NCBI RefSeq assembly: GCF_009936175.1
Contig: NZ_AP019773.1
Coordinates: forward strand, 1,054,001 to 1,118,000
Direction: 5' to 3'
DNA length: 64,000 nucleotides
Origin: Bartonella quintana
Lineage (GTDB): Bacteria > Pseudomonadota > Alphaproteobacteria > Rhizobiales > Rhizobiaceae
The notes under the pieces were generated by a model. That model did not search any database. It had not been told where the DNA came from and worked only from the letters and a program-made list of their open reading frames with translations. A program made the translations under genes and the position numbers. Shown one piece after another: positions 49,454-59,738 of this stretch. The stretch's first letter is position 1, and every line of letters starts with the position of its first letter.

Positions 49454-50272
49454 TTATTCTTTAACGACGGAAATATCTGGGGCATCAACAGCTTTCATGC
49501 CTATGATGTTATACCCTGAATCCACATGATGCACTTCACCGGTAACAGAACGAGACAAATCTGAAAGAAAGTAAAGAGCAGAATCGCCTACCTCTTCAAT
49601 TGTCACCGTACGACGTAAAGGAGCATTATATTCATTCCATTTTAAAATATAACGAAAATCACCAATACCAGAAGCAGCCAATGTTTTGATTGGCCCAGCA
49701 GATATAGCATTAACACGAATATGCTTAGGACCTAAATCCACTGCTAGATATTTCACACTCGCTTCAAGCGCTGCCTTCGCAACTCCCATCACGTTATAAT
49801 TGGGAACAACCTTTTCTGCACCATAATAAGTCAGTGTTAAAATCGAACCGCCATCCGACATCAATTTCTCTGCACGTTTCGTCAAAGCCGTTAAGGAATA
49901 AACAGAAATATTCATGGTCATCATAAAATTTGATTCGCTAATATCCACATAACGACCGCTTAATTCATCTTTATCAGAAAAACCAATAGCATGAACTAAA
50001 AAATCAAGTTTGCCCCATTTCTTCTCTATTGTTCTAAAGACCGCATCAATAGATGCACTATCAGAAACATCACAATGACCGCAAACAAATCCATTTACTT
50101 CTTCTGCCAAAGGCTCAACACGCTTTTTCATCGCCTCACCCTGATAGGTAAAAGCAAGCTCTGCTCTTGCTGCATCAGCTGCTTTAGCTATCCCCCAAGC
50201 GATAGAACGATTATTGGCTAATCCCAAAATTAAACCACGTTTGCCGTACAATAAACCATTACCTTTAGCCAT
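49454..50272 (-). CDS. fabI: Enoyl-[acyl-carrier-protein] reductase (NADH)
   Basis: A 272-residue short-chain dehydrogenase fold enzyme completing each fatty-acid elongation cycle. I place the start at ATG 50272 (MAKGNGLLYGKRGLILG); an upstream in-frame ATG at 50362 adds 30 non-homologous residues. The cofactor motif is GLANNRSIAWGIA (about 17-29), the catalytic Y-x6-K is in YYGAEKVVPNYNVMGVAKAAL (about 155-175), and SAGPIKTLAASGIGDF follows. This form is the triclosan-sensitive type. It lies between the DnaJ-like gene and aroC on the same strand. Confidence 0.96.
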   Translation of the reverse strand: MAKGNGLLYGKRGLILGLANNRSIAWGIAKAADAARAELAFTYQGEAMKKRVEPLAEEVNGFVCGHCDVSDSASIDAVFRTIEKKWGKLDFLVHAIGFSDKDELSGRYVDISESNFMMTMNISVYSLTALTKRAEKLMSDGGSILTLTYYGAEKVVPNYNVMGVAKAALEASVKYLAVDLGPKHIRVNAISAGPIKTLAASGIGDFRYILKWNEYNAPLRRTVTIEEVGDSALYFLSDLSRSVTGEVHHVDSGYNIIGMKAVDAPDISVVKE

Positions 50273-50393
50273 CAGCACTGCCCCGTTGCTACTTGAAATT
50301 AATATTATTACCTGCCTATGACATAGGTCAACTTTTTCTTCAAGTAATTGCTTTAAAATCAAACAAAAACTATGCTCTTAATATATTATAAAG

Positions 50394-51296
50394 TTACCCT
50401 TTTTGCATTTGCAAGAATTGTTCTAACGCAGCATCTCCCCCTTCCGGCAACATGATACGAATATGCACATAAAAATCGTCTCTTTTTCCGTTTTTTAAAC
50501 GCAGCCCCTTCCCTTTTAACCGTAAGACACGATCAGAACTTGACCAAGCAGGAATCGTTAAAACCACACGTCCCTCTAAAGTTTCAACTTCTTCTTTTGC
50601 TCCTAGAACAGCATGTTTAAGGGAAACTGGTAAATCAAGATGAAGTGCCCTTCCTTCAACCCGCAAACGAGGATGTTTTTGAATGTGAATAGTTACTAAC
50701 GCATCTCCTGCTTGCCCATAAGCCACCCCTTCTCCCTGACCTTTTAAACGAATGGTTTGCCCATCCTCAACGTAGTCTGGAAGCTTAATTTTTAACTTTT
50801 TCCCATTAGGAAAAACGGCTTCCACTTTTTCTACACCAACCATCTGCTCTAATGTGACGGAAAGATTGGCAAGAACATTAGCTCCTTGTTGAGGTCGATT
50901 ATATTGTGCAGAATTCGAAAAGCTCCCTCCTTTCCCAAAAAAATCGCGAAAAAGATCACTCGCGTCAAAACCTGCACCACCTGAAGAACCAAAATCAAAT
51001 CCCTTCGCTCCTCCTGAAAAAGGATTGTGTCTATTGCTAAAATTTTCACCAGCACCATAGGCTTGATAAAGCGGTTTTCCCTCCATATCAATTTCACCGC
51101 GGTCAAATTGTGCTTTTTTGTCTTTATCACCTATAATTTCATAGGCTTGATTAATTTCAGAAAACTTTTCTTTAGCCTTTGCATCATCCATATTATGGTC
51201 TGGATGATACTTCTTTGCTAATCTTCTGAATGCTGACTTAATCTCTTGCGGTTTTGCGGTACGGGCCACACCCAGAATTGTGTAAGGATCACGCAT
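50394..51296 (-). CDS. DnaJ-type co-chaperone without zinc finger (CbpA-like)
   Basis: A 300-residue protein. J-domain at 3-68 with the HPD motif ([10 protein letters not shown], about 29-38), a G/F-rich linker rich in Gly and Phe (about 83-130), then two C-terminal beta-domains with [20 protein letters not shown] and [20 protein letters not shown]. There is no CxxCxGxG zinc-binding module, so it belongs to the CbpA/DnaJ-class type rather than to canonical DnaJ. It would stimulate DnaK. GAGGGCAAG precedes the ATG. The arrangement with pdxH (divergent) and fabI is typical of Rhizobiales. Confidence 0.92.
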   Translation of the reverse strand: MRDPYTILGVARTAKPQEIKSAFRRLAKKYHPDHNMDDAKAKEKFSEINQAYEIIGDKDKKAQFDRGEIDMEGKPLYQAYGAGENFSNRHNPFSGGAKGFDFGSSGGAGFDASDLFRDFFGKGGSFSNSAQYNRPQQGANVLANLSVTLEQMVGVEKVEAVFPNGKKLKIKLPDYVEDGQTIRLKGQGEGVAYGQAGDALVTIHIQKHPRLRVEGRALHLDLPVSLKHAVLGAKEEVETLEGRVVLTIPAWSSSDRVLRLKGKGLRLKNGKRDDFYVHIRIMLPEGGDAALEQFLQMQKG

Positions 51297-51619
51297 CTTG
51301 CCCTCTTTTCAATTTTTTCATTTTCAAAATATCAACTCATACGTTATTCAATATCCCTTACAGCTTCATCAGTCACTCTAGAGAATAATCTTTTCTCTCT
51401 TTATATGTCTATAAAGAGACTAAAATACCAGATAGAATAGATATTTTTAATATAGCGCATTCAATTCTATGCTAAAGGAAAAAATAATTAAAACACCATA
51501 AAAATACATAACCGAAGTGGCTTTTTAAAATAGAAAAAACTAGCGCTTTACTTCTCGATGATAAAATAAACCACAGAATAAGAATATCCCTCTCGTACTC
51601 GCTGACATTCGGAGATACT
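51297..51619. other. Divergent spacer between dnaJ-like gene and pdxH
   Basis: About 320 bases with the two promoters. No inverted repeat or RNA gene identified; GGAGATACT just before the pdxH ATG is the ribosome-binding site. Confidence 0.35.
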
Positions 51620-52243
51620 ATGAGCAACAAAGTACAAATGGATAATGACTTTATGCAAATGCAAAAACCTTTCGCACTTTTCGCAAAATGGCTTGAAGAG
51701 GCAACAGTGAGCGAAATAAACGATCCTAACGCTATGGCGTTAGCAACAGTTGATGAAACAGGCTTACCTAATGTTCGTATGGTTCTTCTGAAAGACTTTA
51801 GTTCCCGAGGTTTCGTTTTCTATACCAACTATGAAAGCTGCAAAGGACAAGAAATTTTAAAATCAATGAAAGCGTCCTTAGTTTTTCATTGGAAATCTCT
51901 CCGCCGTCAGATCAGAATTCGGGGAATTGTTGAAAAAGTCAGTACTCAGGAAGCAGATGTATATTTCCAATCGCGACCACGTGGCAGCCGAATCGGTGCA
52001 TGGGCATCCAAACAATCTCAACCATTAGAAAATCGTTTTGTCCTCGAAAAGGCAATTGCTCAATATACTGCGCGTTATGCAGTAGGCAATATCCCACGCC
52101 CACCTTATTGGTCTGGTTTCCGTGTTAAGCCTCTTTCTATCGAATTTTGGTGCGACCGCCCATTCCGTTTACATGATCGCCTACTTTTTACGCGCGATTC
52201 TGTTGAGCAAGTCGATTGGCAAAGACAAAAACTTTATCCCTAA
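51620..52243 (+). CDS. pdxH: Pyridoxamine 5'-phosphate oxidase
   Basis: A 207-residue FMN enzyme oxidising PNP and PMP to PLP. FMN/substrate motifs visible: [22 protein letters not shown] (about 37-58), [16 protein letters not shown] (about 64-79), [14 protein letters not shown] (about 91-104) and [16 protein letters not shown] (about 117-132); the C-terminal catalytic [18 protein letters not shown] is complete. Length normal. Monocistronic, divergent from the CbpA-like gene. Confidence 0.97.
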   Translation: MSNKVQMDNDFMQMQKPFALFAKWLEEATVSEINDPNAMALATVDETGLPNVRMVLLKDFSSRGFVFYTNYESCKGQEILKSMKASLVFHWKSLRRQIRIRGIVEKVSTQEADVYFQSRPRGSRIGAWASKQSQPLENRFVLEKAIAQYTARYAVGNIPRPPYWSGFRVKPLSIEFWCDRPFRLHDRLLFTRDSVEQVDWQRQKLYP

Positions 52244-52261
52244 TCTTCCAAGCTTTAAAGC

Positions 52262-52280
52262 ATAAAGGCTTTGCCTTTAT
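52262..52280 (+). terminator. Hairpin after pdxH
   Basis: An eight-base stem ATAAAGGC/GCCTTTAT with a TTT loop lies 18 bases after pdxH. It lacks a downstream T-tract, so it may stop transcription only weakly or stabilise the mRNA end. Confidence 0.4.
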
Positions 52281-52765
52281 AAAGATGAAACGGCTATTGG
52301 CAAAATTAAGAATAGGTCATTGATTTCAATTTAAATCGGAGAAATGCATCCTCTGTGTAAAACTTTGTTGATAATAATCTTTTGTCCACTGTAGCGCTTT
52401 GAAGAGAGATTGGAATTTTACAAGGTTTATCCAAGCAAAAGTGTGTCCTCAGTAGAAACCCGGAGAAGCAATCAGCAGTATTCAAATGAAACATAGAAAG
52501 GTAAAATGATCTTACACATTTTAATCCTGATAAAGTGAAGTGGTTAATTCAGACATCTCAACTCAAGCCCGTTTTTAGTTTATTTCTATAAGATGGCAAT
52601 TTTATATAAGAAAGAACTAAGGCTAGAATCAAAAAACTTAACCACAGAATGCAAACAGACTATGAAAGTTGCGAAAAACAAAAACAATAAAAGCATCCCT
52701 ATAGGTTTTTATTCCCTTCACTTTTAGCATCCCATAATCCACGATTTTATTATAACTTGTTGCTG
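52281..52765. other. Intergenic region, no recognised gene
   Basis: About 485 bases between convergent pdxH and ubiA. A 62-codon frame at 52306-52494 (-) is a chance frame. No repeats to other parts of the window were found. Confidence 0.35.
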
Positions 52766-53773
52766 TTAAACTGTAGGATGAAATGCCTTCCATATTCCAC
52801 TGCATACCAAACCAGCGAAAACAACGAAACCAATAAACGAATTAGATTTGAAAAGTTTTAGACATTGTGAACTGTCATCTATATCAATGACTTTAATTTG
52901 AATAAACATATGGATACTTGCCACAAAAAGCCCCAAAAAACTAAAAACAGGGACTTGCGCCAAATAAAACGCTAAGCTGACGAGCACCAAAAAACCGCTA
53001 TAGAAAAATACCAGAGCATGCTTGGTGCCTTTACCAAAAAGAAGTGCTGTGGAAAATACGCCAACAGTAGCATCATCCTCCTTATCTTGATGCGCATAAA
53101 TTGTATCATACCCTATCGTCCACAAGATTGATCCCATATAAAGGAAGATCGGTGCCCAACTCAAACTTCCACACACAACTGACCACCCCATTAATGCCCC
53201 CCAATTAAATGCAACACCTAAAAAAAACTGCGGCCAATATGTTATGCGTTTCATAAAAGGATAAAGTGCAACCGCCACCAATGATGAGATACCTAGAAAA
53301 AAACTAAACCTATTAAATTGCGATAAGACGCCTAAACCAACTAAGCATTGCACTAATATAAAAACTTTTGCTTGAAAGCGACTCACATGACCTGTCGGTA
53401 ATGGACGAGAACGTGTTCTCTTTACCTGAGAATCAATTTTATGATCAATAAGATCGTTCCAAGTGCACCCTGCACCCCGCATAGCTACAGAACCCAGAAA
53501 AAAAAGAAAGAGATACCATAACCAATTCATTAACATTGATAAAAGAGGATATCGATGCATTTCATAAGAGAGAAGAGCCATCGTTGTTGACCAGAAACAA
53601 GGCCACATCAACAACTGCCATCCGATAGGCCGGTCCCAACGTGCTAATTGAGCATAAAACCATAAAGAGCACGGAAGAAAATGGTAGACCCATTGTTTGG
53701 AGGAGGCATCCATAACTCGCCCTTGACTCTCACAAGATTGAATATGTGCAATATTTTTACTTTTTTTCATCAA
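52766..53773 (-). CDS. ubiA: 4-hydroxybenzoate polyprenyltransferase
   Basis: A 335-residue polytopic prenyltransferase attaching the isoprenoid side chain to 4-hydroxybenzoate in ubiquinone synthesis. The first aspartate motif is GAGCTWNDLIDHKIDSQVKR (about 99-118), followed by RSRPLPTGHVS; the second is YAHQDKEDDATVGVFSTALL (about 227-246). About eight membrane helices. The start at 53773 has AAAGGTG upstream; an internal ATG at 53713 (MDASSKQ), with AAGGGCG before it, is an alternative and would give 315 residues. Divergent from purD. Confidence 0.95.
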   Translation of the reverse strand: MMKKSKNIAHIQSCESQGRVMDASSKQWVYHFLPCSLWFYAQLARWDRPIGWQLLMWPCFWSTTMALLSYEMHRYPLLSMLMNWLWYLFLFFLGSVAMRGAGCTWNDLIDHKIDSQVKRTRSRPLPTGHVSRFQAKVFILVQCLVGLGVLSQFNRFSFFLGISSLVAVALYPFMKRITYWPQFFLGVAFNWGALMGWSVVCGSLSWAPIFLYMGSILWTIGYDTIYAHQDKEDDATVGVFSTALLFGKGTKHALVFFYSGFLVLVSLAFYLAQVPVFSFLGLFVASIHMFIQIKVIDIDDSSQCLKLFKSNSFIGFVVFAGLVCSGIWKAFHPTV

Positions 53774-53861
53774 ATGGCTTCACCTTTAGTCTTGCGATAG
53801 AAGCATTTCACTCTTATGACAAGAAAACTGATTTCATCATCTTCTGTGATAGGAGCAAGCA

Positions 53862-55136
53862 ATGAATATTCTTCTTATCGGCTCAGGCGGACGAGAACAT
53901 GCTTTAGCATGGAAAATAGCAAAATCGCCACTGTTAACAAAATTATATTGCGCTCCTGGAAATCCTGCAACAATAGAATTAGGTGAAAATATTGATTTGA
54001 ACATTGATGACCACCTTCTCGTCATTGATTTTTGCAAAATGCACTCTATTGACCTCGTGATTGTTGGACCAGAAGCACCACTGGTTGCGGGTATAACAGA
54101 TTCCCTTAATAACGCTAATATCTGTGTATTTGGACCAACTCAAAAAGCTGCTCAGCTAGAAGGTTCAAAAGCTTTTACAAAGGATTTATGCCGTAAGAAT
54201 AACATTCCTACAGCAACTTACCAATGTTTTAATGATGCAGCAAAAGCTAAAGCATACATTCATCAAAAAGGCGTCCCCATTGTCATTAAAGCCGATGGCT
54301 TAGCTGCTGGTAAAGGTGTCGTTGTTGCTATGACAATGGAAGAAGCATTTAGTGCAGTTGATGCCTGTTTCAAAAGTACATCTAACGATGTAGGAGAAAA
54401 AATTGTTATAGAATCCTTTCTTGAAGGTGAAGAAGCAAGCTTTTTTTGCCTTTGTGATGGTAAAATTGCACTTCCTTTCGGATCGGCCCAAGATCACAAA
54501 CGTGTGGGCGATGGTGATACTGGAGCCAATACCGGTGGCATGGGAGCTTATTCACCAGCTCCCATCATGACCCAAGAAATGGTTAATCGTACCCTCAAAG
54601 AAATTGTTGAACCAGCTCTCCGCAGCATGGACGAAATGGGAGCCCCCTTTAAAGGTATTCTCTTTGTCGGATTGATGATAACGCAGAAAGGACCGGAATT
54701 AATTGAATTTAATGTACGATTCGGTGATCCTGAATGTCAGGTTTTAATGATGCGTCTAAAAGATGATATTCTCCCGATTCTTCTTAGAGCAGCTCAAGGA
54801 AATCTTGAAAATAAACCTCTTCAATGGTCTGAAAAAACTGCCTTAACCGTTGTGATGGCTGCTAACGGTTACCCAAACTCTCCCCAAAAAGGGACTGTTA
54901 TCCGTAATGTTGATAAGGTAAATGCTCTTCCTGATGTGAAAGTTTTTCAAGCCGGGACAATATTATGCAATGGAGAACTCATTGCTAATGGTGGACGCGT
55001 TTTAAGTATAACAGCAACAGGAGAAACCATTACCAAGGCGCAAAAACGTGCCTATGAAGCTGTTGATTATATTGATTGGCCAGAAGGTTTTGTCCGCCAC
55101 GATATCGGATGGCGAGCCGTTGTGCGAGAAAGCTAA
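53862..55136 (+). CDS. purD: Phosphoribosylamine-glycine ligase
   Basis: A 424-residue ATP-grasp enzyme of purine synthesis. Family motifs in order: [18 protein letters not shown] (2-19), [10 protein letters not shown] (about 29-38), [32 protein letters not shown] (about 138-155), [19 protein letters not shown] (about 214-232) and [19 protein letters not shown] (about 286-304). Complete and normal in length. AGGAGCAAGC precedes the ATG. A decayed fragment of the same gene lies 360 bases downstream, showing a past partial duplication. Confidence 0.97.
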   Translation: MNILLIGSGGREHALAWKIAKSPLLTKLYCAPGNPATIELGENIDLNIDDHLLVIDFCKMHSIDLVIVGPEAPLVAGITDSLNNANICVFGPTQKAAQLEGSKAFTKDLCRKNNIPTATYQCFNDAAKAKAYIHQKGVPIVIKADGLAAGKGVVVAMTMEEAFSAVDACFKSTSNDVGEKIVIESFLEGEEASFFCLCDGKIALPFGSAQDHKRVGDGDTGANTGGMGAYSPAPIMTQEMVNRTLKEIVEPALRSMDEMGAPFKGILFVGLMITQKGPELIEFNVRFGDPECQVLMMRLKDDILPILLRAAQGNLENKPLQWSEKTALTVVMAANGYPNSPQKGTVIRNVDKVNALPDVKVFQAGTILCNGELIANGGRVLSITATGETITKAQKRAYEAVDYIDWPEGFVRHDIGWRAVVRES

Positions 55137-55492
55137 ATCCTTTGAACGTTCTTCTCTTTATGATTTGTGATAATCTCATGTAGATAGCATGATGCATAAA
55201 TCTGCTAATTTTACTAAATTTTTCATGATTTTGGAAAGAATATTGAATGTTCCTTTAAAAATAAAATGTTCGTGCCCATAAGAAAAACAGATAAAATAAG
55301 AAAATTTTCTGAGTATAAAATTGTGATCGCAATCACGTGATTATCGTTACGGCTGTTTTTATTTAAGACTCATTTTCTCATCACTTTTTACAAACAATCT
55401 TTTGCTTACCCAAGCTGGAAACCAAGCATTATTTATTGTTATAGTTTTGTAGAGAGAAAAGTTGTAAATTTTTTTTCACTTAAAACACTCAT
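55137..55492. other. Spacer between purD and its relic
   Basis: About 356 AT-rich bases. Short words such as GCTGGAAACC near 55417 may be remote purD remains, but the match is too weak to claim. Confidence 0.3.
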
Positions 55493-55640
55493 TCAATGCT
55501 TGAATGATGCTGCAAAATTAAAATCTACATTCGTCAACAAGATATGCCCATTATCATTAAAACCAATAGCTTAGCTGCTCGGAGCTGTTATAATGACAAT
55601 AGAATAAGCATTTAATGACATTGACGCCTGTCACAAACTT
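55493..55640 (+). pseudogene. Decayed partial copy of purD
   Basis: About 148 bases line up with purD 54221-54370: AATGATGC-GC-AAA, TACATTC-TCAA, CCCATT-TCATTAAA, CC-ATGGCTTAGCTGCT (here AATAGCTTAGCTGCT), ATGACAAT, GAAGCATTTA-TG, and GA-GCCTGT in the same order, with a small deletion and many substitutions. Stops occur in every frame. It is either a remnant of tandem duplication or of a displaced old allele. Confidence 0.75.
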
Positions 55641-55746
55641 CTATTTCACACAAAACTTTCATTTAAAGTCAACAAAAATGCAAAATACAGCGCGAATAAA
55701 CACATCCGGCTGCATAACGGCGAAAAATGAATGTACATCAATCCAA

Positions 55747-56271
55747 CTATAGTGCAATCCGATTCGCGATTATTAAACGCAAACCCAACGGATTGCTATA
55801 ACGCAGTAAAAAGTGCTTTTGTTTAGAATGCAAAGTTGCATAAAAAAATTGACGTAAATCAGAACGATCTTTGACCACTATGACGCGATTATCTTCATTA
55901 ATCATAAGCATAGGAAGGTTATAAGTATCCGCCCATAATCTCCAATCCAGAAGAACATTATTCAAATCTCTAGAAACTAAAAGCGGGATACAAGCTTCCT
56001 CATCTGCATGAAGCAACTCTAATGCAACGGCTCTTTCTCCTGAACGGGTTTTGACAGTACATGCCGCAATTCCTTTAAAATGATAAGACGGCACTAAACG
56101 CGATAAGCTTGAGGAAGTATCCGTTTTAAAAAAAACACCGCGTTCACTTAATGAACAAATTATTTGATTGTCTGTTTTTGATGAAAAATATGTCGTTGTC
56201 TGTGGCAAATGGCACGGATCCAATCGAAATTCAAGCACCGCTTTTGCCTGATTAAAGCATTGATTAGCCAT
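55747..56271 (-). CDS. DUF6101-like conserved hypothetical protein
   Basis: A 174-residue cytosolic-looking protein with no signal peptide or membrane segment. Recognisable stretches: LEFRLDPCHLPQTTTYFSSK (about 13-32), RLVPSYHFKGIAACTVKTR (about 57-75), ALELLHADEEACIPLLVS (about 82-99) and LLDWRLWADTYNLPMLMI (about 106-123). It resembles the DUF6101 proteins found beside this FAD-oxidase/Sua5 cluster in Rhizobiales. Function unknown. On the same strand as the FAD oxidase, with 149 bases between. The family name is moderately sure. Confidence 0.7.
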   Translation of the reverse strand: MANQCFNQAKAVLEFRLDPCHLPQTTTYFSSKTDNQIICSLSERGVFFKTDTSSSLSRLVPSYHFKGIAACTVKTRSGERAVALELLHADEEACIPLLVSRDLNNVLLDWRLWADTYNLPMLMINEDNRVIVVKDRSDLRQFFYATLHSKQKHFLLRYSNPLGLRLIIANRIAL

Positions 56272-56420
56272 ATACAGTGTCCCAATTTATCTTAATAACA
56301 TACACCCTCTAACAGCTTTTTCTCATTGGATTATTAAAAGATTGAATAAAAAACAACTGGTTTCTTTTTTGGTTATTAAAATCTAAACAAAAATACATGA
56401 CAAAATTTACTACTCTTGAA

Positions 56421-57836
56421 CTATAATATTTTTCCAGGGTTCATAATCCCTAACGGGTCGAGTGTTTTCTTAATCTTCTGCATAATGTCTAATGCAACAG
56501 GTGATTTGAAAGTGCGAAGTTCTTCACGCTTAAGCTGACCAATTCCATGTTCTGCAGAAAATGTGCCCTTATAGTCCATTACTAGAGCGTGAATGCGATG
56601 ATTCATTTGTGACCATAACTGCAAAAACGCCGCAGTATCAGCTCCAAGGGGCTGTGCAATATTATAATGCAGATTTCCATCGCCCATGTGTCCAAAACAA
56701 ACCACCCGCGCACCTGGAGCAATATCTTCAACAATAAGAGCTGCCTCAGCGATAAAATCAGGAATGGAAATAATAGGTACCGCAATGTCGTGCTTAATAG
56801 ATCTTCCTGCTAACTTTTGTGCATGTGACATACTTTCACGTAATTGCCAGAAAAAATCTTGCTGCTTTAATGATTGCGCAATAACCGCATCTTCGATCAC
56901 TGCATTCTTTAAAGATTCTTCCAAAATAGTATGTAGCACCGATAATGCCTCATCATCACCCCGTAATGATGAAATATTAATTAAGACATACCATTCATGC
57001 CCATGTTCAAAAGGAGACTTCTCGCACATTTTATAATCTAAAGCCATTTGTAAGCTCAGTTGTCCCATCAGCTCAAAACCAGTCAACATCCCTCCACCAT
57101 AGCTCTGAGCAAGAGATAAAAATTCAAGAGCCTTAGCTGGACTGTGTAAGCCCACAAAGGCAACTGCTTTTCCTCTGATCTTTGGAAAAAGTTTTAAAAC
57201 TGCTGCAGTGATAACGCCTAGAGTGCCCTCCGCACCAATGAAAAGATTTTTCAAATCATAGCCGCTATTGTCTTTCTTCACAAAACGCAAATCATCTAAA
57301 ATACGACCATCAGGCAAAACAACTTCTAAACCAAGACAAAGCTCACGCATATTGCCATAAGCTAAAACGGCTGTTCCTCCAGCATTAGATGAAAGATTTC
57401 CCCCTATCTGACAGGAGCCTTCTGAACCCAGAGAAAGAGGGAAAAAACGATCCGATTCAGCCACTTTTTTCTGGAAGTCCTGTAAAATAACGCCAGCCTC
57501 CACCACAGCAAAATTCCCCTCAAGATTCATACATCTAATCTGGTTCAATCGTTCAATGGATAAAAGAACACTGCAGCCATTTTCATCTGGCTGTTGACCA
57601 CCGACAAGACCTGTATTTCCGCCCTGCGGTACAATCGGTGTACGTGTTTGACTAGCCAATTGCATAATTGATGAAATTTCCTCTGTAGACGATGGGCGTA
57701 AAAGCAACGGTGTTTTCCCATGAAAAAGTCCACGCTCTTCACGCAAATACCGTGCAATAAGAGCCTGATCTGTTATAGCATATGCAGCACCAACAATTTT
57801 TCTAAATTTCTCAATCAAACCTTGCTCCATCTTCAT
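56421..57836 (-). CDS. FAD-binding oxidoreductase (GlcD/D-2-hydroxyacid dehydrogenase type)
   Basis: A 471-residue flavoprotein of the VAO fold. The FAD-binding PCMH domain holds PIVPQGGNTGLVGGQQPD (about 70-87) and GGNLSSNAGGTAVLAYGN (about 145-162) with LFIGAEGTLGVITAAVLK (about 202-219). The C-terminal FAD-linked domain has VCFGHMGDGNLHYNI (about 373-387) and FSAEHGIGQLKRE (about 420-432). These fit D-lactate, D-2-hydroxyglutarate or glycolate dehydrogenases; the substrate cannot be read. It starts 4 bases inside the end of the Sua5-type gene (ATGA overlap), so both are co-translated. Confidence 0.92.
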   Translation of the reverse strand: MKMEQGLIEKFRKIVGAAYAITDQALIARYLREERGLFHGKTPLLLRPSSTEEISSIMQLASQTRTPIVPQGGNTGLVGGQQPDENGCSVLLSIERLNQIRCMNLEGNFAVVEAGVILQDFQKKVAESDRFFPLSLGSEGSCQIGGNLSSNAGGTAVLAYGNMRELCLGLEVVLPDGRILDDLRFVKKDNSGYDLKNLFIGAEGTLGVITAAVLKLFPKIRGKAVAFVGLHSPAKALEFLSLAQSYGGGMLTGFELMGQLSLQMALDYKMCEKSPFEHGHEWYVLINISSLRGDDEALSVLHTILEESLKNAVIEDAVIAQSLKQQDFFWQLRESMSHAQKLAGRSIKHDIAVPIISIPDFIAEAALIVEDIAPGARVVCFGHMGDGNLHYNIAQPLGADTAAFLQLWSQMNHRIHALVMDYKGTFSAEHGIGQLKREELRTFKSPVALDIMQKIKKTLDPLGIMNPGKIL

Positions 57837-58795
57837 TTCTCCTTTGGAGCTGCAGCACGTATGAGACGATCATTAATAGCCTCACCCAATCCGTACGATG
57901 GAATAGGTTCTACTGCAATATACTTCACCTTGAGTGAATCCAATTGCTTCATATATTCAAATAAATGAGAAGCTGCCTCTTCTAACTGCCCACTCTCGCT
58001 AAGATTTAAAACAGAAACAGCATTTTCAACACCCATAATGCGTTTTCGACCAAAAGCTAAAAGTGCCTCACCATGTTTTACCTTTTGCACATTCAAACGT
58101 ACCATAGCATTGGGTGCATAATGTGACTTTAACATACCTGGCGCCTCAATCGCTGCCTGTTGATCTAGTCGCTTCAATGGTTTCCCTGCAACTGCTTCAA
58201 TTTCTTCAGCAGCAAGCCCCCCGGGACGCAAGAGATAAATACTTTCACCACAAACCTTAACAATTGTTGATTCAAGTCCTATTTTACAAGCTCCTCCGTC
58301 AAGTATCAAAGGAACAGATTCTCCTAAAAATGCAAAAACAGCTTCAGCCGAAGTAGGACTAATGCACCCTGATTGATTTGCACTAGGAGCAGCGAGAGGT
58401 CGACCAAAACGTTCGACAACTTCTGCAAAACGACTATCTGGAAAACGAATAGCTAATGTATTCAGACCAGAAGTAGTTAAAGGATGGATATTATGATGTG
58501 CCTTTAAAGGGAGAACGAGTGTTAAGGGACCTGGCCAAAATACTTCCATTAATCGACGTGAAAGAAAATCAATTTCGACATAGTGTTCCGCCATGACAAT
58601 ACCGCTTACATGAGCAATAAGAGGATTGAATTTTGGCCGCCTCTTTGTAAAAAAAATAGAAGCGACGGCTCTCCCATTGGTTGCATCACCAGCCAATCCG
58701 TAGACAGTTTCTGTCGGCAGTGCCACTAGCTTATCCTGTTCAAGAAGTGCAACTGCCTTTTTTATCGAAGCGTTATTGAGAGGCAAAATCGTCAT
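57833..58795 (-). CDS. L-threonylcarbamoyladenylate synthase (Sua5 type)
   Basis: A 320-residue Sua5/YciO/YrdC enzyme making threonylcarbamoyl-AMP for t6A37 of ANN-reading tRNAs. The YrdC domain (about 10-200) has [19 protein letters not shown] (about 22-40), [16 protein letters not shown] (about 48-63) and [18 protein letters not shown] (about 132-149); the additional C-terminal Sua5 domain (about 230-320) begins after [12 protein letters not shown]. It uses threonine, which this cell must import since thrB and thrC are relics. It overlaps the rnhB stop and the FAD oxidase start by 4 bases each, giving a tight operon rnhB-sua5-oxidase. Confidence 0.93.
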   Translation of the reverse strand: MTILPLNNASIKKAVALLEQDKLVALPTETVYGLAGDATNGRAVASIFFTKRRPKFNPLIAHVSGIVMAEHYVEIDFLSRRLMEVFWPGPLTLVLPLKAHHNIHPLTTSGLNTLAIRFPDSRFAEVVERFGRPLAAPSANQSGCISPTSAEAVFAFLGESVPLILDGGACKIGLESTIVKVCGESIYLLRPGGLAAEEIEAVAGKPLKRLDQQAAIEAPGMLKSHYAPNAMVRLNVQKVKHGEALLAFGRKRIMGVENAVSVLNLSESGQLEEAASHLFEYMKQLDSLKVKYIAVEPIPSYGLGEAINDRLIRAAAPKEK

Positions 58796-59463
58796 GACAT
58801 ATTATCTCTAGAGCGCCCTTTGAGTGGTGCAAAGCTATAACGATGTAATCCCACAACTGGCCCATATTTATCAAGGGCAATACGGTGTGCTAGTGTTGCA
58901 TAACCTACATGTTTCTCTAAACCATAGTTTTTATAAATCTGTCCAGCGCATTTCATCATGCGATCACGCGTTACTTTTGCAATAATCGATGCTGCTGCAA
59001 TTGAAACCGAATGTTGATCACCTTTAATCAAAGCAGTTGCTGGACATGGTAGCTGGAAAGGAATATCGCGTCCATCAATGAGCGCATAATGAGCCGGAAT
59101 TGCTAACCCTGTAACACAACGACGCATTGCTTCTAAAGTTGCTTTTCTAATATCAGATTGATCAATCGTACGGGCACAAAGACTCGCAATCGAAACTGCT
59201 AATGCGCTTTGCAAAATTTCACAGTAAAGTTCATTACGTCGTTGGGCAGAAAGTTTTTTTGAATCATTCAATCCATCCGGAACATGGTCTTTATCCAAAA
59301 TAACTGCTGCTGTTACCACAGGCCCAGCGAGAGGACCGCGTCCAACTTCATCAACACCCGCTATATGAAAGAACCCCTGTTTCTGCAAATCCAATTCGCA
59401 TGAAAAATTTGGCTTAAGTGGTAAATTAAACAAATCTGGTAAGTTATCGAAACGGTGAGACAT
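58792..59463 (-). CDS. rnhB: Ribonuclease HII
   Basis: About 223 residues from [10 protein letters not shown] (ATG 59463); an upstream ATG at 59484 adds MQCKNRF. Catalytic motif [20 protein letters not shown] (about 36-55) with D and E ligands, plus [22 protein letters not shown] (here [15 protein letters not shown]) and [17 protein letters not shown] (about 162-178). It removes ribonucleotides embedded in DNA, complementing RNase HI encoded at 35.7 kb. Stop overlaps the sua5 start (ATGA). Confidence 0.96.
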   Translation of the reverse strand: MSHRFDNLPDLFNLPLKPNFSCELDLQKQGFFHIAGVDEVGRGPLAGPVVTAAVILDKDHVPDGLNDSKKLSAQRRNELYCEILQSALAVSIASLCARTIDQSDIRKATLEAMRRCVTGLAIPAHYALIDGRDIPFQLPCPATALIKGDQHSVSIAAASIIAKVTRDRMMKCAGQIYKNYGLEKHVGYATLAHRIALDKYGPVVGLHRYSFAPLKGRSRDNMS

Positions 59464-59484
59464 GAATCTATTTTTGCACTGCAA

Positions 59485-59738
59485 CCTGTTTTCTGCAAGC
59501 CCTACAGAAACAATAGCTCACCAAACGTATCATTACGCCCCCCACGCAAACACAAAAAGAAAGAACTAAGCTCATGAAATGTCTCATAGATATCAAATTT
59601 TCTTAAATATTATCCACCACATTTTACATAGCATCATGTGAACCTGAAAAATACAACCCTCATAAAAATTACCTAGCTATTGTTACACAGTATTATCACC
59701 CTAAGAAAATTTCTTATTTTTATTTACCTATTTTCATT
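59485..59738. other. Spacer before repeat copy C
   Basis: About 254 AT-rich bases upstream of rnhB; promoter region of the rnhB operon, no placed element. Confidence 0.3.
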
